Below, one piece after another: positions 1 through 8,152 of a DNA stretch of 64,000 nucleotides. The position numbers were made by a program, and so were the translations under genes. Within the stretch, counting starts at the first letter, position 1; each line of letters starts with the position of its first letter. This DNA comes from Nocardia abscessus. Lineage in GTDB: Bacteria; Actinomycetota; Actinomycetes; Mycobacteriales; Mycobacteriaceae. The stretch is from contig NZ_JADLQO010000009.1 in NCBI RefSeq assembly GCF_015477775.1, positions 62,001 to 126,000 on the forward strand, written 5' to 3'. The notes beneath the pieces were generated by a model. The model was not told where the DNA came from. It was given only the letters and a program-made list of their open reading frames with translations, and did not search any database.

Positions 1-258
1 CGGATCGTCGCGGAACTGCGGGCAGCCGCCGCCGCTGAGATCGAGCGGGTGCGCAGACACGGCATGGACCGCGTCGAGCAGGTACGCAGGCAGGTGCGCG
101 AGGAACTCGGGCACGACCTCACCGTCGCGGTGCTCGACCGTGCCGAGTTCGTGGTGCGCGAACGCCTCCAGCTGCCCCGAGCCAGATCGGACAGCATCGA
201 CCGATTCCTGGACGATCTGGCGGTGCGGGCGGAACTCGCCGATGAACTGCGCGGCTAG
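1..258 (+). CDS. 3' end of an ATP synthase subunit b / b-delta-like coiled-coil protein
   Basis: The frame is open from base 1 to a TAG at 256-258, so the 5' end lies outside the window. The visible 85 residues are charged, heptad-like helix followed by a RAEFVVRERL segment and the motif SIDRFLDDL. That pattern matches the end of the b-domain in the mycobacterial b-delta ATP synthase fusion (AtpH), where b precedes a delta domain. Here translation stops about ten residues after the RFLDDL motif, so there is no delta domain. It may be a stand-alone b-like peripheral-stalk paralogue or a truncated copy. No other ATP synthase gene follows; the next gene is an amidase on the opposite strand. The family assignment is from recognition of sequence pattern only. 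Confidence 0.5.
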   Translation, partial: RIVAELRAAAAAEIERVRRHGMDRVEQVRRQVREELGHDLTVAVLDRAEFVVRERLQLPRARSDSIDRFLDDLAVRAELADELRG

Positions 259-348
259 CCGCACAACCCGAGGCACCTCTCTTTCGGCATGGCGGCGGCC
301 GGGGCGCCGACGCCGACGCCGACGCACTGGTCTGATTCGGTGCGCGCG

Positions 349-1797
349 CTAGGGTGCCTGGAAGCCGCCGATCTTCTGCTCGAGCAGTTCGGCCAGCCGC
401 AGCGGGGTGCGGTCCTCGAACATCGGACCGATGAGCTGCACTCCCACCGGCAGACCCTCGGGTGAGCGGCCCGCCGGTATGGCGGTGGCGGGCAGGCCGG
501 GCATGGTCGCCAGACCGGCCCAGACGAGCTGATCGAAGTACTGGTACTCGGCACCGTCGATGTCGATCCGGCGTTCCAGCAGATCGGGGTTGTGGTCGTG
601 CGGGAACGCGGGAGTCGGCGTGATCGGACACACCACGGCATCGAACTCGGCGAACAGCTGCCGCCAGCCGTGGCGGTGCAGCTCGCGACGGTTGTTCGCC
701 GCCAGCCAGTCGCGGTGACCGAACACCATCGCGCGCAAACGGGCCGCGTCCAAACTCTGGTCGTCCGCGCTCAGTTCGGCTGCGCGGCTGCGCAGTTGCT
801 CGTACTCGTCGACGGGAAAGTATGCGACGGAGCCCGAAAACAGCAACTGCATGTAGAGCGTCGCGGCTTCGGTCACATCGGGCAGCAGCGGACTGTGCCG
901 TTCGACGCGCGCGCCGCCGTCGGCGAGCGCGTCGGCCACCCGGTTCACCCCCGCCCGCACAGCGGACCCGGTCGGAATGAGCGGATGCTCGTCGAAGACC
1001 AGGACTCGGAAGTCGCAGAGCCGTTCGTGGCGGGCGGGCGGCAGAGCCAGATCGAACGCGACGCCGAGGGTCAGTGGGTCCGGTCCGGCCATGACGTCGA
1101 GCAGGAGCGTGAGGTCGCGGGCGGTGCGCGCCATCGGACCGACGACGGCGAGGTCGAGGTCGACCGGCCATGCGGGCGCGGACGGCGGGACCATCCCGCG
1201 GGGCGCCGCCAGCCCGAGTGTCGGCTTGTGCGCGTAGACACCGCAGAAATGCGCGGGGGTGCGCAGCGAACCGGCCATGTCGGAGCCGATGGACAGCGCG
1301 CCGAATCCAGACGCCAATGCCGCCGCCGATCCGCCGGAGGAACCACCCGACGTGCGACCGTGATCCCACGGGTTGTTGGTGGTGCCGTAGACCTCGTTGA
1401 AGCTCTGTATATCTTGCAGCCCGAGCGGCACATTGGTCTTCCCGAGTACAACGGCGCCGGCGGCCTCGAGCCGTGACACCTGTAGCGCGTCCTCGGCCGG
1501 CATATAGTTCCGGTGCATCGGTATGCCCCAGGTCGTGGGCAGCCCGGCAATGTTGTAGCACTCTTTGACCGTCACCGGAATGCCGAGCAGCGGCCGGTCC
1601 TCGCCGCGGGCGCGCGCCTGGTCGGCACGGTGTGCGGCGGCCCGCGCACGGTCGAAGGTCCGCACACAGATCGCGTTGATCAACTTGTCGTCCCGCTCGA
1701 TACGGGCGATCGCTTCGTCGGTCAGTTCCACCGAGGTTACGTCACCGGCACGCAATGCGGCCGCGAGCTCTTCGGCCGACCTAAAATTCCACTCCAT
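349..1797 (-). CDS. Amidase signature family hydrolase
   Basis: The 482-residue protein has the normal length of an amidase-signature enzyme, which hydrolyses carboxamides to acid and ammonia. The Ser-cisSer-Lys triad is readable: Lys78 in VTVKECYN, the cis-Ser at about 154 in the glycine/serine-rich SGGSSGGS stretch, and the nucleophile Ser177 in GSDMAGSLRTP. No signal peptide is present, so it is probably cytoplasmic. It stands alone and converges on the b-like fragment. Substrate cannot be inferred; the family includes aryl- and alkyl-amidases. The ATG at 1797 is used. Two imperfect repeats with core AATGCCGT lie 35-180 bp upstream and could be regulatory. Confidence 0.9.
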   Translation of the reverse strand: MEWNFRSAEELAAALRAGDVTSVELTDEAIARIERDDKLINAICVRTFDRARAAAHRADQARARGEDRPLLGIPVTVKECYNIAGLPTTWGIPMHRNYMPAEDALQVSRLEAAGAVVLGKTNVPLGLQDIQSFNEVYGTTNNPWDHGRTSGGSSGGSAAALASGFGALSIGSDMAGSLRTPAHFCGVYAHKPTLGLAAPRGMVPPSAPAWPVDLDLAVVGPMARTARDLTLLLDVMAGPDPLTLGVAFDLALPPARHERLCDFRVLVFDEHPLIPTGSAVRAGVNRVADALADGGARVERHSPLLPDVTEAATLYMQLLFSGSVAYFPVDEYEQLRSRAAELSADDQSLDAARLRAMVFGHRDWLAANNRRELHRHGWRQLFAEFDAVVCPITPTPAFPHDHNPDLLERRIDIDGAEYQYFDQLVWAGLATMPGLPATAIPAGRSPEGLPVGVQLIGPMFEDRTPLRLAELLEQKIGGFQAP

Positions 1798-2189
1798 GAA
1801 TTCGACGGTATCGGTCTGCCGCAGCGGACATAAAATGCCGTCTCGCGCAAACGAGAAAGTCGAACGGGTGACCTTCAGTTCAAATCAACGCACTCGTTCT
1901 GGCATATCCCAGGTCACGGTGTCGGCATAGCCTACTGCGATCGGTGCAGGCCACGAAATGCCGTTTTGCACAACGGGATAGGTGTCACAATGGGTACCTG
2001 TTCCCCTCCGGCCGCAGACTGTGCGGCCGGCCGCTGGTCATGGCGCCGTGCGGCGAGATCGGTGCGGGCCCGGAAATGCCCACGAGGGAGGTGGCCCCCG
2101 TGCGCGGCCGGAAAATGCAATTCAATTCCCAAAAAACTGGTGAAGTAGCGGTATTGCATCCGTGCGTTATTCGTCGTTCGAAGGGGCAC
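1798..2189. other. Intergenic region without a convincing gene
   Basis: Reading frames here have poor codon character. The only structure seen is a pair of imperfect ~22-bp direct repeats at about 1833-1856 and 1956-1978, sharing AATGCCGT and a CAA-CG-GA pattern. Each carries a short dyad: TCTCG/CGAGA at 1841-1856 and CCGTT/AACGG in the second copy. They could bind a regulator of the amidase gene, but nothing proves it. Confidence 0.3.
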
Positions 2190-2326
2190 CGGCATTCGAG
2201 GCACCGCGTCCGCTGCTGGCGCTCCCAACCGAACAGCATCGCATCGAACGCCGCGCGTTCGGGGTCCAGGTGCACGACACCATCGGCCGGCACCACGTGC
2301 GCCGCACTCGCAGATCGACCCTCCAC
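2190..2326 (-). pseudogene. N-terminal remnant of a tyrosine recombinase/integrase gene
   Basis: From a GTG at 2326 the minus strand reads about 45 residues including DPERAAFDAMLFGWERQQRT. This resembles the N-terminal SAM-like (core-binding) segment of actinobacterial tyrosine recombinases. Immediately afterwards the similarity stops and the frame runs into unrelated, low-quality sequence, so no catalytic domain remains. It lies 178 bp downstream of an intact integrase on the same strand, with which it shares no obvious sequence here. It is best read as debris of a second integrase. The similarity is from memory of the family and needs a search. Confidence 0.45.
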
Positions 2327-2470
2327 GGTGTTGCATCAAACACGACATTGTTGCGTCTTGTTCGCAGAACGCTGGAATCATCCAGGCAGGGCGCTAATTT
2401 CGCGGCGATACGCTAGGGTGGCAATTGCTCTCAACCTGCGTCGCAGTCTTCATCGCGAGAATGTGCAGTG

Positions 2471-2485
2471 TTGCATTCAATGCAA
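2471..2485. promoter_or_regulatory. 15-bp palindrome TTGCATT-C-AATGCAA
   Basis: A perfect dyad with 7-bp arms around one central base lies 19 bp beyond the stop codon of the tyrosine recombinase. It has no T-tract on either strand, so a terminator role is unlikely. It could be a protein-binding site. Function unknown. Confidence 0.3.
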
Positions 2486-2503
2486 TTCGTCCTAGTTCAT
2501 CGC

Positions 2504-3709
2504 TCACAGTCCGAGTTTGGTGACCGCGTTGTCTTCCAGCGGGTTGGCGGTGCGAATGTATCCATGGACGGTGCGCGGATTGGACCAGCGGCCTTGGCGC
2601 ATGATCTCGCGGTCGCTGGCGCCCCCGAGGGCAGCCTGCGTGGCGAACCCGGCGCGCAGCGAATGACCGGAGAACAGAGCGGGATCGAGTCCGGCTCGGG
2701 CGGCATAACGTTTGACCAACTCGGCGACCGCTCGCCCGGACATGGCGTGGTCGCCGATCACGCCGTGGCGGTTGATGGTGGGGCAGAGAGGAAGATCCGC
2801 GTCGGCGAGCGTGGTGCCGGTGAAGCCGTGGCAGCGGTGGATCTCGGGTGCCGCCGGGTGCGCGTCGGCCAGCCAGGCCCGGACTCCGGAAGTACCGGCC
2901 GTGGCGTGGATTTCGCGCAACCGCAGCCAGTCGGCGAAAGCGCAGACGGGGCAGGTGGCGGGTCGGCGGCCGCGGGGGAGAGCCACCCGCTGTTCCGCCG
3001 CACCGGTCGGGTCGGTTTTCGTCGCGGGCAGCCGGATCAACAGGATCGGTTCTCCGGTGGTGTGGTCGAGGCCGACTTCGACATCGCCGACCCGCAATCC
3101 GGCCAATTCGCTGCGACGCAACGCACCGGCGAAACCGATGAGCAGCACGAGCGCGTCCCTGCGGCGAGCGGGTTCGGTGGGCCAGCCCGGTCCGGGAAGC
3201 CCGCTCAAGAGCTGATCGAGGGTGTGCAGCAGGACGGGGCGTTTGCGTTTGGGCTGGCTGCGCCGGGTGCGGCGGATACCGCGCAACGTCAGGCGCACCA
3301 CGTCCGACCGCGTCGGCGACGGCAGGCCGTTCGCCGCGTGCACCGCCGCGATGGCGGCCGACTTGCGCTCCAACGTCGCTGGGCTGAATGCCCATCCGCC
3401 GGTGTCGCGGCGTGCGTCGGCGGCCGCGGCGAGGTAGACCGCGACATCGAGCGCGTCGGCGGGAAGCGCCTGCCTGCCTTCGGTGCCGCACCACGCCGAC
3501 CAGGCCACCCAGTCGGCCCGGTAGGCGCGCAGCGTGTTCGCCGATTGGGACGCTTCGAGATACCGCCGCAGCGAACCGGCTTGGTCGTCGTCGAACCGGT
3601 CCCGCACCAGCCGCAAGGCCGCGGCATCGACCAGCACGCTGCGCACACCACGACGCAACTCGGTGCGCACCGACTCCGGGACCACCACCACGCTGGATCG
3701 ATCATCCAT
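2504..3709 (-). CDS. Tyrosine recombinase / phage-type site-specific integrase
   Basis: The 401-residue product has an N-terminal SAM-like core-binding domain (about 35-145) and a C-terminal catalytic domain. The catalytic set is complete: Arg198 (GALRRSEL), a Lys in LPATKTD, His349 and Arg352 (GHSLRAGF), Trp375 in the His/Trp position, and nucleophile Tyr384 (VHGYIR). A CPVC motif sits in an insertion within the catalytic domain. ATG at 3709 is chosen because GGGAG lies 8-9 nt upstream; an in-frame start at 3760 would add 17 residues. No attachment site or tRNA adjoins it, but a dispersed repeat starts 170 bp upstream. Such enzymes integrate, excise or resolve mobile DNA; which element it serves is not evident. 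Confidence 0.9.
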   Translation of the reverse strand: MDDRSSVVVVPESVRTELRRGVRSVLVDAAALRLVRDRFDDDQAGSLRRYLEASQSANTLRAYRADWVAWSAWCGTEGRQALPADALDVAVYLAAAADARRDTGGWAFSPATLERKSAAIAAVHAANGLPSPTRSDVVRLTLRGIRRTRRSQPKRKRPVLLHTLDQLLSGLPGPGWPTEPARRRDALVLLIGFAGALRRSELAGLRVGDVEVGLDHTTGEPILLIRLPATKTDPTGAAEQRVALPRGRRPATCPVCAFADWLRLREIHATAGTSGVRAWLADAHPAAPEIHRCHGFTGTTLADADLPLCPTINRHGVIGDHAMSGRAVAELVKRYAARAGLDPALFSGHSLRAGFATQAALGGASDREIMRQGRWSNPRTVHGYIRTANPLEDNAVTKLGL

Positions 3710-3878
3710 GGCTCGGGCTCCCGCGTTCACCTCGGCGACTGACTGACCGCGCCGGATCACTCGGCGCGAGAATCCAGCCTACGGCACCGCGGACGCGCGC
3801 CTGCGATCAGAAGGGGCGATGCAGTGCCGAGGCCGACGATCCTCCCCGGACACCGCATCATTCGTCTTCGAACCACGC

Positions 3879-4062
3879 ATTCATCCAGCGTCACAGTGAC
3901 GTTGAGGAAGGGTTCCCCGTGTCTCGGGCAAACCGCTTGGAAAACTTGTCGCGTCGCGTCGCTCGGTTCGCCGGCCGAACTGCGCTGAGATGCGCGGTGC
4001 CGCAGCCCTAGGGCCGCTTCGGCAACGCATGGCGTAGCGAAGGCCGCCGCTGCTGCGGTCGA
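3879..4062 (+). repeat. Dispersed repeat, copy A (~184 bp)
   Basis: This stretch is repeated at 10644-10816 in the same orientation. The copies share the 5' word ATTCATC, the 13-bp dyad CGTCACAGTGACG (3889-3901 here), the middle block CGAACTGCGCTGAGATGCG, and the 3' end GCCGCCGCTGCTGCGGTCGA. Small indels give 184 versus 173 bp. Similarity begins and ends abruptly at these borders. No frame is consistently open in both copies, so it looks non-coding. No target-site duplication is visible. The two copies bracket the ECF41/flavoprotein interval. Confidence 0.8.
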
Positions 4063-4116
4063 CCGAAAGAGCGCGGACGCGACCGACAACCTCCCGGCTG
4101 TCCGGGATGTGCTCGA

Positions 4117-4266
4117 TCAGATGCACACCCCGAGTGCCATGCCGATCAGTCCCAGAGTCCGGGCCAGGACGGCTTCCACTCGGCCGGTGCCGGTCCGACG
4201 GATGGAGCGAGCCAGGACAAGCGTTCCCGCGGCCATACCGACCAGCGCCACCACGGCGGTCGGCAT
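4117..4266 (-). CDS. Small hydrophobic membrane protein (49 aa)
   Basis: From ATG at 4266, with GGAG nine nt upstream, the frame encodes 49 residues: an N-terminal transmembrane helix (AVVALVGMAAGTLVLA), a basic loop, and a second hydrophobic helix (LARTLGLIGMALGVCI). It follows the 365-residue membrane protein gene on the same strand by 107 bp and probably shares its transcript. No family is recognised. The ribosome site and two clean helices support it, but short frames are risky. Confidence 0.5.
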   Translation of the reverse strand: MPTAVVALVGMAAGTLVLARSIRRTGTGRVEAVLARTLGLIGMALGVCI

Positions 4267-4373
4267 GGCCCGAATCTCCCGAAGCCCGGACCACAGTCGG
4301 CGGCGACCCACACCTGCGCGACCGCCGGAGCGGCGGCCACAGAGTAGACGAACATCGCGAATCTCCTTCGATC

Positions 4374-5471
4374 TCAGGAATTGCCCTGCAGAGTTGATGC
4401 CGACGGGGCATCAGCGGATGCTGTACGCGTCAACCGAATTCCGGCGGTGGCGCGGTGCGCGCGCAGGCCACCGACCAGGCACAGAGCCGCGCCGAGAACG
4501 ATCCAGGCGAGCAGAACAACGGCGGCGGCGCTGCCGCCACGGCCGTCGAAAAAGGCGGTCGATCGCAGCAACCGGCCGCCTGCTCCGGGTGGCAGAAGCT
4601 GGCCGAGCCTGCCGGACCAGCCGGGCAGCATCTCGGGCGCGGTCGCCGTGCCCGAAAGGGGGTTGCCGATGAGCATCATGATCACGGCGCCGATCCCGAT
4701 CCCGGCAAATCCGAGCACAGAGTCCAACCCGAGCACAGTCAAGGAGGTAGCCGCGACGGTCAGGGCGACGGCGCCCGCGTTGGCCGCGTAGGACCCGTCC
4801 AGAGAGCCGAGCCAGAATTGCAGGATCGCTGCCACTGTCAGGCCGCCGATGACCGCGAAGCCCAGCGCGCCGGTGACCCGGCGCACAGAGCCCCGGACCA
4901 GTCTGATCAGCAGCACAGCGGCCAGCAGACCGCCCATGACCAGTGGCAACGCACCTGCGGCCAGCCCGGCACCGCGCGGGTCATCGGCGGGCAGAGCCGC
5001 GAGGTCGCGAACCGCGACCGGCGTGCCGGGGTTACCCGCCTGTCCGAAGCCGGCCGCCATAGTCTGCAGAGTTTGGGCGACCGCAGTGCTTGCTGCTGTG
5101 GCGACGATGACCTGCGGGGCGCCGGAGCGCAGGACAATAGCCCCGTACACCTGCCGGTCGCGGACAAGTTGTTCAGCGGCATCGGTGTCGGCGACTTCGG
5201 TGATCTCGAAGCCACCCGGCAGACGCTGCTCGAGCGTCGTACGGATCTGTGCGACCGCAGTGGTCGGCCCGGCGACTGCGATCGGCACATCGTGCACCGA
5301 CGACCGCACCGCCGGCCAAGCGAACGCGATCAGCAACGTGCTCGTGATCGCCGTGAGCGCGACGACCACTCCGGCCACCCTCGACCATCGTGACGGAAGT
5401 GTGTCGGTGGCGAGCGGTGCCCGCAGGGTCATCTCTACTCCTCGAACAGTCGGGCCGTAACTGGTAGTCAT
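4374..5471 (-). CDS. ABC-2/DUF3533-like multispanning membrane protein
   Basis: The 365-residue product has one N-terminal transmembrane helix (about 33-53), an extracytoplasmic domain to about 170, and then five or six helices to about 345. This arrangement is typical of ABC-2-type permease-like proteins of the DUF3533/YhgE group, which lack their own ATPase. Its ATG (5471) overlaps the TGA of the upstream sigma-factor gene (ATGA), so the two are translationally coupled. ECF41 factors are normally not controlled by an anti-sigma factor, so this is more likely a co-expressed target than a regulator. No substrate can be inferred. Confidence 0.7.
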   Translation of the reverse strand: MTTSYGPTVRGVEMTLRAPLATDTLPSRWSRVAGVVVALTAITSTLLIAFAWPAVRSSVHDVPIAVAGPTTAVAQIRTTLEQRLPGGFEITEVADTDAAEQLVRDRQVYGAIVLRSGAPQVIVATAASTAVAQTLQTMAAGFGQAGNPGTPVAVRDLAALPADDPRGAGLAAGALPLVMGGLLAAVLLIRLVRGSVRRVTGALGFAVIGGLTVAAILQFWLGSLDGSYAANAGAVALTVAATSLTVLGLDSVLGFAGIGIGAVIMMLIGNPLSGTATAPEMLPGWSGRLGQLLPPGAGGRLLRSTAFFDGRGGSAAAVVLLAWIVLGAALCLVGGLRAHRATAGIRLTRTASADAPSASTLQGNS

Positions 5472-6427
5472 CGCAGGGTCAGTGGGGTCGCGGATTCGAT
5501 ATGGGTCAGTTTCTGCGGGTTGCGGACGTAATAGAGGCCGGTGATGCGGGTGTCCTCCACATGCACCACGATGATGCCGTCGAGTTCACCCTCGACGTGC
5601 AGAGCCAGTGCCGGGCCTGCGTTGACCACGGTCGCCTCGACGGTGAGCGCGACCTCGTGCTTGGTAAGCCCGCCGACGATGAACCGGGCCACCTTGTCGG
5701 CGCCGACGACCGGATGCGGTGTGGCCTGCTTGATACCACCGCCGTCGCTGATCGCGACAACGTCGGGCGCGAGCACGTCGAGCATGCTCTGCAGGTCCCG
5801 AGTCTCGAGCGCCCGCTGGAACGCCTCGACAGCCGCCTCGGCCTGGCCCGCGCTGACCGTGCGGCGCGGGCGGCGGGCTTCGACGTGGCGACGGGCGCGG
5901 TGGGCGATCTGGTGCACGGCGTCGGGGGTCTTGTCGACCGCAGCCGCGATCTCGTCGTAGCCGAACCCGAATGCTTCTCGCAGCACGAACACCGCCCGCT
6001 CGGTCGGGGTCAGTGTCTCGAGCACCAGCATCAACGCCATCGACACGCTCTCGGCGAGTTCGACGTCGGCGGCCACATCCGGTGCGGTGAACAGCGGCTC
6101 CGGCAGCCACGAGCCCACGTAGGACTCTCTGCTCCGCTTCATCGACCGCAGCCGGTTGAGTGCTTGGCGGGTGGTGATCCGTACCAGGTAGGCGCGCTGC
6201 TCGCGCACCTGGGTCAGGTCGACCTTCACCCATCTCAGCCAGGTTTCCTGCAGGACGTCCTCGGCGTCGGCCGCTGATCCGAGCAGCTCGTAGGCGACGG
6301 TGAACAGCAGATTGCGGTGCAAGACGAACGTCGCCGTCGCGTCGACGGTGGCATGGTCGTCGCGGTCGAGGCCCGCTGCCTCGCTGTCGGCCCGCCACTG
6401 CCCGTCGGATTCATCTGTTGTGGCCAT
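5468..6427 (-). CDS. ECF41-type RNA polymerase sigma factor with SnoaL-like C-terminal domain
   Basis: The 319 residues comprise sigma region 2 (about 33-105), region 4 (about 135-185) and a SnoaL-like C-terminal extension. ECF41 hallmarks are present: GSWLPEPL in the linker, SDGGG in the extension and NPQKL close to the end. In this family the extension replaces an anti-sigma factor and tunes activity in cis. ATG 6427 has AGAGGA about 6 nt upstream. The gene lies downstream of an NDH-2-like flavoprotein gene, separated by a strong hairpin. It is paralogous to the factor at 8153-9091. ECF41 genes usually neighbour a target oxidoreductase or similar enzyme. Confidence 0.93.
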   Translation of the reverse strand: MATTDESDGQWRADSEAAGLDRDDHATVDATATFVLHRNLLFTVAYELLGSAADAEDVLQETWLRWVKVDLTQVREQRAYLVRITTRQALNRLRSMKRSRESYVGSWLPEPLFTAPDVAADVELAESVSMALMLVLETLTPTERAVFVLREAFGFGYDEIAAAVDKTPDAVHQIAHRARRHVEARRPRRTVSAGQAEAAVEAFQRALETRDLQSMLDVLAPDVVAISDGGGIKQATPHPVVGADKVARFIVGGLTKHEVALTVEATVVNAGPALALHVEGELDGIIVVHVEDTRITGLYYVRNPQKLTHIESATPLTLR

Positions 6428-6482
6428 TGGAGTCCTCTTCTAATGGTTGGTGGCCGTTGGGTCCGCGCCGGTTCGCCGGTGA

Positions 6483-6533
6483 GACACGATGTGCGGCAGC
6501 GTCGGCGATTCGGGCACTGCCGCACATCGTGTC
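6483..6533 (-). terminator. Perfect 17-bp stem hairpin between flavoprotein and sigma-factor genes
   Basis: GACACGATGTGCGGCAG at 6483-6499 is exactly complementary to 6517-6533, leaving a 17-nt loop. It lies 46 bp past the stop of the flavoprotein gene and 55 bp before the sigma-factor start. There is no U-tract on the minus strand. It may be a terminator or attenuator lowering sigma-factor expression, an RNA-stability element, or a protein-binding dyad. Confidence 0.6.
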
Positions 6534-6578
6534 GCCGAGTCACCGGTGGCCGGGCGCGACGACGGCGGTAGCGTTGTC

Positions 6579-7769
6579 CTACGCGACCGGTGTAGCCACG
6601 TCGTCGCGCTGACCCCGCAACAGCTGCGGCCGGTGCTTGCCGTCTTTGGGCCAGTGGTGCGAGCCGGGCTTGCGTGCTTCGGTCACCAGGTGCTTGACGC
6701 TGGCTTCGCAGGCGAACTCCTTGAGCTTCTTGCCCGCGAATCCGCTGAAGTAGAGCCGCATGGCGGTGTCGTCCTTGTGGCCGAGCTGGAAGATCCCGGC
6801 GTCCCGGCCGAAGCTGAGGCACATGGCCGGGAACGACAGGTCGATCGGCGCAGGCTGCTCACCCGCGATCCGACTCAGCACGGTGTCGGCGGCATGGGCG
6901 CCCAGGCATCCCGCGGCGTAGGCACTCATCCGGAACGGCAGATCCGAAGGTGCCGACGAATCGCCCGCCGCGACGATGCGCTCGTCGTCGAGGCTGGTCA
7001 GCGTTTCGTCGGTGAGCAGCCGCCCGGCGGCGTCGGTACGCAACCCACTACGCTCGGCCAGATCCGGCACACCGAAGCCCACCGACCAGATGGTGACCCG
7101 ACTCGGCACCGTCCGTCCATCGCGCAGTTCGACCGCGTCCTTGCGCACCGCGGTCACCGACGTATCGGCGCCTTCGAGCACGCTCACCCCGAGCTCGGCG
7201 AGGTACTTGCGGGCGGTGCGCCGAGCCTTCGGGTGCAGATAGGGGCCGAGCAGACCGCCGCAGACCAACGTGACGGTGCGACCTTGCTCCGCCAGCTCCG
7301 CGGCGGTCTCGATGCCGGTCGGACCACCCCCGACGACCGTCACCGCCGCAGACATCGGCGTGTCGAACAGCGCCGACCGCAGCCGCTGCGCCGCCTCCAA
7401 AGTCGCGATCGGATAGGCGAATTCATCCGCACCGGGCACCTGCGAGTCCGCGCAGCCGCTGCCGACCGCGTAGATCAGGTGGTCGTAGCCGATCGTGCCA
7501 CCCTCGGCCAGGCACACACTGCGCCCAGCTGCGTCGATCCGTCTCGCGCTGTCGACGACCAGCTGGACACCCGCGGCGAGGACTTCCGTGTAGTCGACGA
7601 CCGCGTCGTGCGTCCCGCCCACCAGCTGGTGCAACCGCAGCCGCGGGACAAAGACCGGACGCGGATTGATCACGGTCACAGTCACGTCGTCACGCTGTGT
7701 CAAACGATTGGCCGCCATCACACCGGCGTACCCGCCGCCGATCACAACCACATCGATGTTCTTGCTCAT
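6579..7769 (-). CDS. NDH-2-like FAD/NAD(P)H-dependent oxidoreductase (copy 1)
   Basis: The 396-residue protein opens with a Rossmann motif VVVIGGGYAGVMAA for FAD. It has a second nucleotide-binding motif, VTVVGGGPTGIETA (about 150), and a late AAGDSS FAD-binding segment. This is the pyridine-nucleotide-disulphide oxidoreductase fold found in type II NADH dehydrogenases and related carotenoid/quinone reductases. No C-terminal membrane helix is evident. ATG 7769 has AAGGAAG upstream; a longer in-frame start at 7832 would overlap the candidate promoter. A candidate ECF41 promoter (7805-7831) precedes it, suggesting control by one of the adjacent ECF41 factors. Paralogue of 9102-10292 with the same length. 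Confidence 0.9.
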   Translation of the reverse strand: MSKNIDVVVIGGGYAGVMAANRLTQRDDVTVTVINPRPVFVPRLRLHQLVGGTHDAVVDYTEVLAAGVQLVVDSARRIDAAGRSVCLAEGGTIGYDHLIYAVGSGCADSQVPGADEFAYPIATLEAAQRLRSALFDTPMSAAVTVVGGGPTGIETAAELAEQGRTVTLVCGGLLGPYLHPKARRTARKYLAELGVSVLEGADTSVTAVRKDAVELRDGRTVPSRVTIWSVGFGVPDLAERSGLRTDAAGRLLTDETLTSLDDERIVAAGDSSAPSDLPFRMSAYAAGCLGAHAADTVLSRIAGEQPAPIDLSFPAMCLSFGRDAGIFQLGHKDDTAMRLYFSGFAGKKLKEFACEASVKHLVTEARKPGSHHWPKDGKHRPQLLRGQRDDVATPVA

Positions 7770-7804
7770 GATGTCTTCCTTCGCTCCGAGAGGCTCGAAC
7801 ACAA

Positions 7805-7831
7805 GACACCGCAACGTCGAACATCCTGACA
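7805..7831 (-). promoter_or_regulatory. Candidate ECF41 promoter of flavoprotein copy 1
   Basis: On the minus strand TGTCAGG (-35, 7831-7825) and TGTC (-10, 7808-7805) are 16 nt apart. The ECF41 consensus is TGTCACA-N16-CGTC. The same -35 word and spacing occur before the second flavoprotein gene, at nearly the same distance from its ATG. The element implies a leader of about 30 nt. Confidence 0.45.
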
Positions 7832-7832
7832 T

Positions 7833-8152
7833 GGTGTGACTCAGATCACTTGATTTGCCGGCTCGGGGCTCGCCCCGCGATCGCGTAGTCGGACCCGCCC
7901 CTGTGTTCGGCGATCAAGCTGCTTGCCAGCACTGAGTTGGTACCAACCCACCTTTGACTGCGCCCGTGTGCCTTTGCGCGTCATGGCGAGGGCGGTGAAG
8001 GGGGCGAAGATCACCAGCAGGCCGTGGCGTGCATGCACCACGTCACTCTGCTCAGCGCCACCCACGACGTCGAACACGGCCGAGCCGCGGAGCTCGCCGG
8101 TCGGTTCGACGGCAATTGATCGTGAATGCGAGATCGAGTGTCGGACGGACGG
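7833..8152. other. Intergenic region between the two flavoprotein/sigma modules
   Basis: About 320 bp separate the two modules. A minus-strand frame at 7841-8077 would overlap the upstream regulatory DNA of copy 1, lacks a ribosome site and resembles no family. A CRP-like sequence TGTGA-CTCAGA-TCACT lies at 7835-7850, just upstream of the candidate -35 element, one base off a perfect TGTGA-N6-TCACA palindrome. Otherwise nothing is seen. Confidence 0.35.

Noticed and set aside
7841..8077. Possible 78-residue minus-strand gene between the ECF41 modules
   Set aside because: No ribosome site, no family resemblance, and it overlaps the promoter region of flavoprotein copy 1.
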